DNA of 64,000 bases from Venturia oleaginea (taxonomy: Eukaryota > Ascomycota > Dothideomycetes > Venturiales > Venturiaceae), in NCBI GenBank assembly GCA_013176395.1, contig JABMLP010000025.1, positions 614,215-678,214 of the forward strand, read 5' to 3'. A program made the position numbers and the translations under genes. Of this stretch, positions 1-9,676 are shown piece after piece; the first letter of the stretch is position 1; each line of letters begins with the position of its first letter. Below the pieces are notes generated by a model. It was not told the origin of the DNA. It did no database searches and saw nothing but the letters and a program-made list of their open reading frames with translations.

Positions 1-1
1 G

Positions 2-949
2 AGACTGGACATTGGCCTCTCACTCATCCCCACCATGCTTATAGCCTCCCGCACACGCATTGCAGACGGAGTCTTGCCAATATTACCAATGCTATTCTTC
101 GTAACAAAACCAGACAGTGATCCTCTGCTAGATCTCGGCACATGGCCGCCCAGCGCCGGCCTCTCCTTTGCACTCCTCCCATATCTTCGATCCTTATACA
201 ACACATACTACGACCGCGTTTGGGCCGAGCACGAGAAAAGATGGCTAAGAGAGATCCAACCGCGGTCTGGTACCGCCGACGCTGAAGGTGATGAAGATGC
301 AGGAAGACAGAATCTGGACAACGAAGAGAATGTCCTAGAAATAAACGTAGATCTTGGATTGATTGAAGACGACTGGGACGACGATGAGGCACAACCACCA
401 CCAATTCTACTTGCACACCCGCTCAACGCGCCTCCACTGCCAGATGAGCTAGGAGGGGCACCGGAGATAGCAGCAGTACCCGCTCCGGCTCCAATTCGAG
501 ACGGCATCGTCCACGATTTGCCAGGCCGAGGCAATGTTCACGCCCAAGCCGCTGTCGTCGAAAATAATGTCAGGAACGGAAACTTCAACTTGGCTGTCAG
601 TACCTACTCGCTCGCTTCCTCTGTCCTTGGCGCCCTCGCTTTCCCAGCCGTCAGCACCGCAATGGGCGAGATCCTCCGTCTCACTTTACCAAAATCGTTA
701 ACAGCAAGAGTGGTTGGTGCGGGTGGTAAACCAACGGGACTCCTCCAGGCAAGATGGGGAAGGAGTATTGTTGGTGGATGTTTATTTGTTGTTTTAAAGG
801 ATGCGGTCATGCTTTATGTTCGGTGGCGAATGGCGAAGGACCATCGCATGCGACGAGTTTGCGATTACGAGGGTCTTGGTGGAAAGGGACGGGGACGAAG
901 CGGTGCGCCAGCCAGTGCTGGGAGTGTGGGATTGAGTGGTGGAAGGTGA
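2..949 (+). CDS. C-terminal part of a fungal membrane protein, possibly RING-CH type (5' end outside window)
   Basis: The frame is open from base 2, before the first ATG at 35, so the gene begins upstream and only about the last 315 residues are here. The visible part has hydrophobic segments near the start (around the LPILPMLFF stretch), a long acidic and proline-rich hydrophilic linker, then two more hydrophobic stretches (SVLGALAFPAV; IVGGCLFVVLKDAVMLYV) and a basic Gly/Ser-rich tail. The layout, with an LRSLYNTYYDRVW motif, recalls the C-terminal half of fungal RINGv (MARCH-like) ubiquitin ligases, but the RING itself would lie outside the window. That assignment is from memory and weak. 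Stop at 947-949. Confidence 0.55.
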   Translation, partial: RLDIGLSLIPTMLIASRTRIADGVLPILPMLFFVTKPDSDPLLDLGTWPPSAGLSFALLPYLRSLYNTYYDRVWAEHEKRWLREIQPRSGTADAEGDEDAGRQNLDNEENVLEINVDLGLIEDDWDDDEAQPPPILLAHPLNAPPLPDELGGAPEIAAVPAPAPIRDGIVHDLPGRGNVHAQAAVVENNVRNGNFNLAVSTYSLASSVLGALAFPAVSTAMGEILRLTLPKSLTARVVGAGGKPTGLLQARWGRSIVGGCLFVVLKDAVMLYVRWRMAKDHRMRRVCDYEGLGGKGRGRSGAPASAGSVGLSGGR

Positions 950-2042
950 GATGGACCACTGTATGAGGATAAGTGTGGTACTGTATGAGTATGATGAGAG
1001 ATGAGTGATGACTACGATTACATGACAGGGAACATCTCAGTCACAACGGATACAAGTAGGACCTCCGGGATCAATGAAACCTGCTTTCCTCGCCGTCTAA
1101 TGCGTCTTGTCTTTTGGCCTTTCTTTTCTTGTGAATCCGCACTCATCCGTTTCTCCTCTCCATCATTTTCACTCGTTCTCCACAGTCGTGGTCCAGGTCA
1201 CGCACAACTATTTGCCTGTTCTTGAAGAAAACTCGTGACTTGTATGAGCGAGCGAAAGGCTATGGCCATTCTAGACAAGGGGCGCCGATTTATTACGAGT
1301 ACGCATTCATATGTATTGTATTTATTGTATTCGCACCGGTGAATAGTAATCTTACTATTCTTTCAAAAAAAAAGTCTTCAACCTTTTCCATGAATATAAA
1401 TCATTACAGATGAAGAAATAGCTATATTCCATCATGGAGCAAGAGGCTCTGCCTCCACGTATCTAAAGTCATCGCTCATCAGGCTAATACCTAACCCTAT
1501 TTTATCTGATCAAGACCATTCTCAAACTATTCAGTACGGTATTCTGCCGTTCCTATTGTGGATCTGAGACTATCGCGCAAGGGCGCATCAAAGTTTGAAT
1601 TTCCATAGTTATAAGGTCGATGGTAGGATTTATACATCATCGTTTGAATTAGATACATATTTCCGATCGTGACTCTATACTGGGGTATACCACGTTCCCA
1701 TTGTGTTAGTTTCTTCCTAGCATTATCGTTTGCAACATCTGTTTTGTGTAGGAAAGACATATAATGGAGCTGTGAATACGAAATCGGCAGCATTGATGGT
1801 GGGTATTAGTATACACCCTCTCCCTCCCCATGAGTTCTTATGGACATCCTCGAGTAATGAAGTGAAAAGGCCAGAGAAGGGAGGCATTCGCACATGGTGC
1901 TCTATCTACGCTCTGGAGTCCGGTAAGATCCTGCGAGGCTTCTTCCTCCTTGCTGGAAGGACACGAGCCCTTGCTCGTTCCGCTCATAGTGGCTACCCTC
2001 TTGATCGGAACTGATGACAAACACTGCGATGGCAATCGTGCT
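950..2042. other. Intergenic, no gene seen
   Basis: About 1.1 kb between the tail of the upstream gene and the tail of the minus-strand gene that follows. It is A+T-richer around 1310-1700. Only short open frames without recognisable motifs occur on either strand. It probably holds the two 3' UTRs. Confidence 0.5.
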
Positions 2043-2839
2043 CTACAGATATTGTGTCGTGGGACCACTACCAGGCGCCTCATGAACTTCGTTACGGGTG
2101 GAAATTTCGTGGACTGGGTTGAACTTGAGACTGTCTTGGGCGTAGTATTGCTGCACCTCAGGCGCAATGGGTAAACAATTCGTGTAATCTCCAACTTGGA
2201 CCCTCCCACTCTCACGTAATCGTCTGACGAGGAAGATAATGCTGATGAGCGCAATTCCCAATGGTATCCCAAGTCCGAGCCCAAGTCCCATCTCAAGCAT
2301 CCTACTCCTTTGATCTGAAGATGTGGGGTTGTTGGTCGAACATGGGATTGATGTATACGTAGTTCCCACTGTGTTTCGAGGTGATGATGATATTTTAAAG
2401 AAGTTCGTTCGGGTAATAATCGTGTTGCCTCCTGGCGGATAGCCATCGCTCGATATATTGAAGAAGAAAGGGAGGTCCAGGCTAAGATCGAAGTTATAGC
2501 TCTGAACAGTCCACTTCATGCTTGAGGATGCACTGTTGGTCGCATCTTTGCCTAGACACACATATTAGCTACAAACCTATTAGACGGGGTGAACGGCATT
2601 GACTGACGAAGGATTACAGTGAACAAGCCAGTTTTATCTTGTTGCATAACTATATCGTAGTCGGATAGTGTCGTGTTCCATTTCAATGGCAGCGAGTCCC
2701 CTAAGTGCCAGACATCCCAGTCTTTGTAGTAGAGGTGAAAACCGTCAGAATTCTTTTCGTAGGGTTTTGGAAAATCCCACGAAGCTGTCTGGCTCAATGC
2801 GTAGACGGGAAAGAAGAGGAAAAGTAGCGAGAGGAGCAT
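2043..2839 (-). CDS. Secreted/type I single-pass membrane protein, hypothetical, 2 exons
   Basis: Predicted as complement(2043..2551, 2608..2839), 246 aa. The first exon starts with a classic signal peptide (MLLSLLFLFFPVYA, then LSQTASW). An ectodomain with W/F-rich motifs (WDVWHLGDSLPLKW) follows. One membrane helix lies at about residues 165-187 (LGLGLGIPLGIALISIIFLV, then RRL), with a cytoplasmic tail of about 55 residues. The 56-nt intron (2552-2607) has donor GTCAGT and acceptor CTAG; splicing restores frame across codon R (C|GC). This architecture is common in filamentous fungi (Ser/Thr-rich ectodomain, glycine-rich helix), but no function is known to me. A TTG nine bases upstream is in frame; the ATG at 2839 is preferred. 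Confidence 0.75.
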
Positions 2840-4133
2840 TGTGGTCAAAATGCCGTGAAAGGATCAAGCGATTGAATGTAGACTGTTGGACGTGGTCAAG
2901 AGTATTCGTGGCGAAGCGCCTGGTTTCATGCCTTTTGCCTTGTCCACTTCGCTGGTTGCACAAGTTAGGGCTGAGGCACACGAACCTCTTCGGGTAGAAT
3001 GAGGCAAAGCTGACAATAGGCGGACAAGGCCGTATGACTGGCATTCCGTAGTACACCTCTGAGCCCACAGACATGGTGAACAGTAGGCCGTGGCCAGAAG
3101 AAAAGTGCATTATTCCGCGTCAATTGGACCGTGAGTGATAGTCAGGACAAGGCTGACTCCGAATCTACCACTTTTACATATGCGCATGTAAAGGCAAAGC
3201 CATAAATCTTCAGATTGCAGGTTAACGGAGCCGGCATGGACAAGATGAGCCAGTGTGTAACCACTCTTTGTTTGTCCATGCTAGCTCTGTTGAGTCTGCA
3301 GTCTGCCTGAACGCGTTCCCGAAGTATATTTGGTGCATGGTGTAAGCAAGGAACTGGCTAGGCTATTGTGATATCTCGCGAAACCGAGCTTGGCATATGT
3401 TGCCGTTGGCTGAGGAGTATGATTGGGCGTCCCAACTTTCATCGTGCCTTGGCGGCCTCTGACCGGTTGGGCGATCCCTGCCTCGTGAAGTATATTGGAA
3501 GCACAGCAGTAAACACTGGAAAGAGACGTTTACAAGAAGTTGGTGTGGACACCTGAGAAACAGCATCCCTTGCAGCAACTTGCAACGATGCTAAGAGGGA
3601 TTAATCTCACACCGAGTGCCGTTCCTATAAGTCAAAGGGCGCTCCCCTCCTGGCGATTTTTACAATCCAGAGTGTGGAGGCTGCCTCTATGCCTACGGGC
3701 ACTCATTTTCTGGCATTCCCATTCCCGCTATCTGGTTATTGATCCGCTTCTTTAATCCATGCTCAGGTGAAGGACCAGACTATCTCCAATGCCTGCCATC
3801 TCTTGTTCCTCCTGCTGACCTTCCTGTACAAAACCATCAACTGCGCGTATAATCCAGCCTTTTGCAAGTGTAGTGGACAAAGTATCGATGGAGGCTGAAG
3901 GGTGACACGTGGGTGAGAACTGGGATGTGTACACCGAGTGGAGGTTTTCAGGACTTGGCGGCAGCGTTCGTAGAGGACTGGCTTTGACTCGCCCACTTGA
4001 CTACAATACTATCAATTGATATGGGTAGTAATAGCGATGGCTTGTAAAAGGGAATGGTTTGAGAGCAACAATTTCATCTCATAGAAGAAGCTCGGGCCGA
4101 TTTCTGTTGCGCTTAGTCATGTGCCCATTGGAT
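2840..4133. other. Intergenic/promoter of the minus-strand gene; no gene seen
   Basis: About 1.3 kb separating the secreted-protein gene from the Tc1-type transposon. Open frames are short, overlap on both strands and show no domain or signal-peptide pattern. It should contain the promoter of the gene at 2839. Confidence 0.45.
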
Positions 4134-4185
4134 CACAGGGTTCCTCAAATCTGACTGAGCAGGGCGCTCGGACCCACCATCCCAT
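4134..4185 (+). repeat. Left terminal inverted repeat of the Tc1-type element
   Basis: Starts CACAGGGTTCCTCAAATC and matches the reverse complement of 5510-5561 with a single mismatch at position 25 (A versus C). Similarity stops sharply after CATCCCAT. Confidence 0.9.
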
Positions 4186-4232
4186 GTCAATTTTCACGTA
4201 TACACCAGCTTATCGCTCAATTTACCACCACC

Positions 4233-5438
4233 ATGGCGCCTAGAACACCCAAAAGAAAGACTGCAAGGCGAGAATATGATACCACGAAGAGAATGCGATT
4301 TTTTCAGGCCTGGGATTGCAAGAATGAGGCCGACGGCGTCGGTACAATCGCATACCTCCCTGAAATCAATATACCAACTTCTACTGCACGTAGTTGGCTT
4401 AAACTACGAGAACTTATTGGTGATGCAGCATTCAGATCACAGAGAAAGAGCAGTTTCATCATAGGGCGGCCTACCAAAGTATCTGCTTCAGATCTTACCC
4501 GCCTTACGAACCAAGAAGACCCTGTACACGAAAAAGGCTGGCAGGAACAAGCCAATTCCTGCCCCGGCAAGCCTTCCGCAAAGACATTACAGCGTCACGT
4601 ATACAATGCAGGGGCTAGGCGGCTCAAGAAGCGTTATCAGAAGCAGATATCCCATGCAAATCGGCCAAAGAGGGTTGAATACGGTAAAGAACACGAGAAA
4701 AAGACCATACTAGGCTTCTGGAGTTGGATTTGGTTCACAGATGAAGCCCATTTTCAGTCAAAAGAACTCGCCAATGCACCTGAATATGAGCTACGCTTTC
4801 CAGGGCAAGAGAGAGGTGTCAATGAGGAGCTAGAAGGCGTTTTGGATGTTACTATTCACGTCGCCGGCGGCATCTCATACAACAAGAAAGGAAACCTCAT
4901 ATTCTACAAGGATCCGGCTGAGCCATCAGAGAAGGTCCGTAGGCAAGTCAAGCAGCCTAAACAACTCAAATACGAGTTGGATTCAGTGTACCAAGCCCGG
5001 CTGAAGGTCTGGCAAGACCTTAAGGCAAAGGAGGACGAAACACCAAAAGGAAACTGCATGACACAGGTTTTCTACGCCAAAAAGATACTGCCGCAACACA
5101 TTGAAGCTATTCAGGCCTTGGAGAAGCGTCACCAGCGCAAATACTGGCTTCCAGAGGATGGTGATCCTTCTCACGGAATCAAGTCACCTAACAGTGACCC
5201 TGCAGTCATAAAAAGAGAAGCAGACCTTCTATTACTTATTCACCCTCCTCAATCATGTGATCTCAATCCCATTGAGTCTTGTTGGAACATCATTAAGTCC
5301 AGATTAGCTGGCAGGAGGTGGTCGTCGGTGGCTCATTTCAAGGCTGAAATCCAGGCAGAATGGGACAAGATAACGCTCACAATGATACGGAAAAGGATCA
5401 GAGAGATGCCAGAGAGATGCCAGAGAGATGTAAGATGA
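4233..5438 (+). CDS. Tc1/mariner-type transposase (DDE_3 superfamily), 401 aa
   Basis: Catalyses cut-and-paste transposition by binding the TIRs and cleaving with an RNase H-fold DDE centre. The N-terminal 120 residues are basic and would hold the DNA-binding HTH. Catalytic motifs are visible: WFTDEAHF with D170, LPEDGDPSHG with D309, and CDLNPIESCWNIIKSRL with E348. There are 38 residues between the second D and the E, longer than the 34 usual in Tc1. All three acidic residues are present and the frame has no stop, so the enzyme could be functional. The C-terminus carries a short in-frame repeat (gagagatgcca three times, 5400-5430). Start at ATG 4233, 48 bases inside the left TIR. Confidence 0.88.
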   Translation: MAPRTPKRKTARREYDTTKRMRFFQAWDCKNEADGVGTIAYLPEINIPTSTARSWLKLRELIGDAAFRSQRKSSFIIGRPTKVSASDLTRLTNQEDPVHEKGWQEQANSCPGKPSAKTLQRHVYNAGARRLKKRYQKQISHANRPKRVEYGKEHEKKTILGFWSWIWFTDEAHFQSKELANAPEYELRFPGQERGVNEELEGVLDVTIHVAGGISYNKKGNLIFYKDPAEPSEKVRRQVKQPKQLKYELDSVYQARLKVWQDLKAKEDETPKGNCMTQVFYAKKILPQHIEAIQALEKRHQRKYWLPEDGDPSHGIKSPNSDPAVIKREADLLLLIHPPQSCDLNPIESCWNIIKSRLAGRRWSSVAHFKAEIQAEWDKITLTMIRKRIREMPERCQRDVR

Positions 5439-5509
5439 TTCAGCAAAAACCAGAGATCCATTGCAAGTCAAACGTGTGGTAAATAGCATAATACATTCAA
5501 GTTCAAAAG

Positions 5510-5561
5510 ATGGGATGGTGGGTCCGAGCGCCCTGCGCAGTCAGATTTGAGGAACCCTGTG
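5510..5561 (-). repeat. Right terminal inverted repeat of the Tc1-type element
   Basis: Reverse complement of 4134-4185, 51 of 52 identical. Flanked on the right by GATTCT. Confidence 0.9.
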
Positions 5562-5881
5562 GATTCTAAACCAGACCTGTCAGTGGGAGACTGGGAGCAA
5601 TGCGAGTAACGCCGGCAATTGGTCACGTCGATTTTTACCCTTTTTCCATTCGACCACCGAACAACGTCGTAATAGATTCAAAAAAGATGGCGACGATAGA
5701 GATTACTTCCCTCCCCTATCTATATTTCATTAGAATTTATTTCGGTCGTTGTGGTGCTCGCTTTGATGGGCTGTTGGAAGTTAGTTACCAATCAACAGCC
5801 TCAGCCTCACTTTGATTTTGAAAAAGGCCAACACGAAACGTACCGTAGTTAATTGCTTCACATACCGTAGTCACCATTCTA
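5562..5881. other. Intergenic strip with solo copies of a MITE-end motif
   Basis: No gene. At 5833-5876 the motif CGTACCGTAGTT and a variant CATACCGTAGTC occur just outside the MITE, whose own terminal repeat begins AACGTGCCGTAGTTG. They may be remnants of other copies of the same family. Confidence 0.4.
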
Positions 5882-6065
5882 AACGTGCCGTAGTTGAACC
5901 GACTAATTAGAGGGCTAGTATCCTACTTATGTGACGGTATTAATAGCGATAAGGTTGAAAAAGATATTCTGGAGATATGCGATGTGCACGGAAAGGTTTC
6001 AGTCATGTGCCTACAATTTATGTAAATGCTGGCCCTCTGATTGGCCAGTTCAACTACGGTACGTT
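5882..6065. mobile_element. 184-bp MITE (Tc1/mariner-like, TA target duplication)
   Basis: The left end AACGTGCCGTAGTTGAACC and the right end, read on the other strand as AACGTACCGTAGTTGAACT, form imperfect inverted repeats extending about 40 bp with several transitions. Each end abuts a TA dinucleotide (5880-5881 and 6066-6067), the signature of a Tc1/mariner-class insertion. There is no coding capacity. Its ends differ from those of the neighbouring transposon, so that transposase is not obviously its mobiliser. Confidence 0.7.
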
Positions 6066-6319
6066 TATAAACCGCCTTCAAAAATATCATGATATCCAGA
6101 ACAACACACAGATGATTCAACACTCCTTTCACATCAAGTTAACCGCATACGACACAAACCAATCAAAGAATACTAGCGCACTAGACTCCCTCTCCATTCA
6201 CGAAAGAACAGAGTCGTTGTTGTCAGCAGCGCATTCAAGAGATGTACCCGCACGATACTTATTGCCAGAGCTTATCATAATCTTTGCTATCTCAATACTA
6301 TCTCCTTCAAGGATCTTAA

Positions 6320-7622
6320 ATGTCGCGAGCTAAAGATCTCTCTGGCGACACGGTGGCACCTCTTAAGCGTCCACCGCAACACCCACACCACGTTGACAGG
6401 AAGCTATGGCACGGGAACAATAGGAACCAGGCAGATGATACCCAGGATGCTCAAGGGAAGAAGGTGCAGACGCAAAACAGTCCCCAGGAAGCGCAGGCAA
6501 ATACCGATCGCGATAATCGCGAGAAAGACGCAAAATCAAACACCGACAAAGCACCTGGTAATTACGCCTGCCAAATATGCGAGCGTCAAGCAACCTTCCC
6601 AAACGCACCTAAACCACCCAAAATCGGCAGAGTCAATATAATTCACAATCAAGTTACCCGAAATAAATATAAGTACGATCTAGCAGACATTCAGTGCTCA
6701 AAATGCGGAACCAATTTCTCTACCATCATGGGGCCCTCCTCCAAGGAAGAAGACATATACGAGCGCTGGCGCTGGGCGGTCAGGACATTCGGTAACTGCC
6801 ATCATATCTTGGAGTATGCGACTCCGCGGGGTGGGGCGGGAAAATGGCGCTATGCGCTTTTCACAGACTATCTGTATTCTCTGGGGGATGAGTCCGATGT
6901 GGATGAATGGCCTGAATATCCGGATATTACTGAATATTGGGATCCCGAGGATGACCAGGATGGCGCTGTCCACGTTATTCGAGAGGAACCAAGGGTAAAA
7001 CCAGACCCAGCCAAAGCCGCCCTAGCGCAGGCGGTTCGAGAAGCAGAAATAGCGGAAGAGAAATTGAAAGAGGTTGCCGAAAAGGCCAAGGAGAAGGTCC
7101 GGCCGCGGGAACTCACTTGGGAGGAACAAAGAAGACAAAGGCGGCAAGAAACAAGAGGAAGAACGACGAAATGCCGAGAAGGAAGCCTTGTATAACAAGA
7201 AACTCGAGGCTCTAAAAAATAAAGGAGGCCTCATACCCGACGAAATCCATAATAAGCTCATGGTAGAGCAGGAAAAGAAGCGGAAGAAAGAAGCAAGAGA
7301 GGCAGAGAGAAAACAATATGCTATGGATGTCCAAGCCGCACACATAGCTGAACAAGATTGCGGAAAAGTAGACTCAAATGGAACCCAAGTTGAAAAGGTC
7401 CCAAAGTGGAGATTGAGAAGGAAATATGAGACGGAAGGGGCTTGGGAAAAGAGGGTAAGCAAGGGGGAAAAGGTTGCTGCCACCAAGGCTGCCAAAAAGA
7501 GGAAACGAGAGGATGATCCGGAAGAGGGGGCTAAAGATCTTGAAGGTGGTGGTGCTATGACGGTTGACCAAGCAAGCCCTCCCAAGAAGAGAAAGAGAGG
7601 ACCGAGAAAACCCAACAAATAA
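6320..7622 (+). pseudogene. Hypothetical zinc-ribbon/coiled-coil protein with one frameshift
   Basis: Two overlapping frames form one gene. ATG 6320 opens a frame that runs to 7195; its last meaningful residues (ELTWEEQRRQRRQ) are continued in the +1 frame (EEERRNAEKEALYNKK...) to the stop at 7620-7622, so the break lies near 7140-7160. The full length would be about 430 residues. Two CxxC pairs (YACQICERQ and IQCSKCGTNF, about residues 82-128) suggest a zinc-binding domain. Then come an acidic linker, a long Lys/Glu/Ala/Arg helix likely to be a coiled coil, and a basic NLS-like end (PPKKRKRGPRKPNK). No good intron spans the break, though GTCCGG (7097) to AAG (7148), 52 nt, would restore frame with poor sites. 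Real frameshift, weak intron or sequencing error remain open. Function not recognised; nuclear location inferred. Confidence 0.5.
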
Positions 7623-9676
7623 GTTGGAGGTCCGATTCAATTTATTTGAACGGGATATAGCCAGCTCGACGCAAGAGGCACGCTGGACCAGCGCCTGAGG
7701 TCCCTCCAAGAAATCGCTGAACACGTTGCATACTGTCCAAGTCGAGATCGATATTGATAAATTTCCGGCAATCTGGACTCGAAGGATTGCCAGAAATTTT
7801 TGTAAATCGATCTGGACATGGAAAACAGAATCCAGGGTTCTACCGCGTTGGGTTCGAAGCTGTGGAAGGAAGGTCAATTATGGAGGTATTTCAATGTCTG
7901 TGGTCATCCGTAAGTTGCTCTGCGTGTATTCGACCTGGCTGGCGAAAGTTTCGAGAGCTTATTATCATGCTAGTGTGATGCGTACCAACAAATGGAGAAT
8001 AACTTCGCATGGGTGAGATTCAATAGATCCTACAGAATAATGTGAATTTTTCCGCCTGATTTGAATTCGAATACGAGATATTCTGCGAACTTCTCTATAC
8101 ATACGTTTCTGTTGCTCAAACATGTGCCTTCCATGACGCACAAGATGGACTTCAGCAAACTGAACAACAAGTCAGCAGGGCACACCTTCCAATTGAACTT
8201 AGCAAACCCACAGGTCTCTCAACCAACCAAGTCATCTGCGCCTTCATCTTCCGTCCATTAAGCGCAAATAAAATAAGCAGTGCAACAGCCACAAAAGGCA
8301 ATGCATTATCCCATCCATAACTGAAAGACTCGACGTGAGCAATCGTCGCAGCAGTCGAAGCAGCACCAATAACCTCCCTATGTACACCAGATGCAGAAAT
8401 GATCAAAATCTTGTTCGTCCCTTGCTTCGTTCGTGGGTGCTACCAAGGAGGATGATCCAGTCATGGTATCTCACTCAGAGTAGCTCTTGGGCGGATCCCC
8501 GCAGATTCTGCAACGATTGTGAACGATGTACACAATGAATCCAGGAGTGTTTGACCCTTTGCGAGTAAAACGTATCAAGGAGATATATGATGAACGAAGT
8601 TGCTGGAGAGATATTTTATCCCGAGGTCCAAGAGCCCCACTTTGAGCACGACCTTCAGCTGCGGGCTATCTTTTGCGAGCGCTTGATGGTTCAGTTCTGA
8701 GTATCTGCAACTTCAAGCTTTCTTCTCTACAACAATGTCATCAATATATCTAGGTGTTTACGACTCACTTGAAATCACTCATCGATGAATGTAACTCGTT
8801 ATTTTCGAAGAATCCGAATTTGCAGGCTATAATGCCAACACACAGAGTCTTACAGACATGGATCGACCTCAACAGTCATTGGTAGTCACAACCTCACTTT
8901 CTACCAGCCTGATCGGTCCGGCTCGAATCCTTAAGGCTGGCTGTGTTGATTCGCTCCAGCAATCTTATCAATCAGGTTTTGTTTCGGGAACGAAACGAGA
9001 ATCTAAACTCGCTCCGGCAAGCAGCGAGCTCCTTGTTCTATCCCTGTAGGCCGTATCCACAAGAGGTAACGTTTCTCTTGGGACTTTGATTGCCACCAAG
9101 TCTTGTCAGTGCTTCGCTTACCCGATAAACCGATTGAAGCAATTGAAGCGTTTAGATCATTCGTATGACGAGTTCGTACTGCTTTCCCTGTACTAGTACG
9201 GCAATACCGTAGTTGGTGTCACCAGTGGCGCAGTAGTAGTGACGCAGAATTGGACCCGAATTATGGAGCTTTGATCGCCTACTAGGATCTCCCATGATTA
9301 CGAGTCAGCCATGGCCAAACGCTTGGGAGTTGGGGCCCAAAAAGTGCCCGTTCGGAATGTTTGTCAACCACGCCTGCTGCTCGTAAATTTTCGCTTGTGC
9401 GACGACTTACGGGGTTGAAGAATCAAACGAGCATGAACGTATGACGGATGAGGACTAGAAGCCTGACGGGTAGTTGATGAATCAAATGATTGAATTGACA
9501 ATTTCAGCCTCCCTGTGGCTATCTACTTTCCCTGCCAGTCTTCGCCACAGCTTATCGCGCTAGTGCTGTTCCTGGTCTAGCTTGGTCGCCATTGTGCTTA
9601 AAGATATCGCCGCCCACCTCCCTCCTTAAGTCCATCAACCTCTTCATACACTTTACGGCGTCTACGCTCGAAACCG
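7623..9676. other. Long intergenic region, no supported gene
   Basis: About 2 kb. It holds the palindrome at 7735-7817. A minus-strand open frame at 8152-8406 could encode one hydrophobic helix, but it has no credible exon before it. A further ACCGTAGTTGG motif lies near 9206. The last few hundred bases should be the promoter and 5' UTR of the antiporter gene. Confidence 0.45.
7735..7817. repeat. Imperfect palindrome (about 35-bp arms)
   Basis: The left arm contains AAATTTCCGGCAATC and the right arm its reverse complement GATTGCCAGAAATTT with one mismatch. Outside these, ATCGAT and GTCCA blocks also pair. The loop is about 11 nt. It could be a decayed small inverted-repeat element. Confidence 0.55.

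Larger units (their letters stand above)
4134..5561 (+). mobile_element. Tc1/mariner-type DNA transposon, apparently complete
   Basis: A 1428-bp unit bounded by 52-bp terminal inverted repeats that match at 51 of 52 positions, with one transposase reading frame between them. The flanks show no TA dinucleotide target duplication at these edges. Instead the left flank ends GGAT and the right flank starts GAT (or GGAT if the last G is counted as flank). Either the exact ends are a base or two off, or this lineage does not use TA. Near-identical TIRs and an unbroken transposase suggest recent activity. Confidence 0.88.

Noticed and set aside
1838..2446. 202-codon minus-strand frame over the secreted membrane protein
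   Set aside because: Overlaps the better supported signal-peptide/membrane-helix gene in another frame.
8152..8406. Minus-strand open frame with one hydrophobic helix
   Set aside because: No upstream exon, no start context and no recognised family; could be chance or a relic.
8915..8945. B-box-like GGCTCGAATCC on the plus strand
   Set aside because: No A box or cloverleaf pairing upstream.
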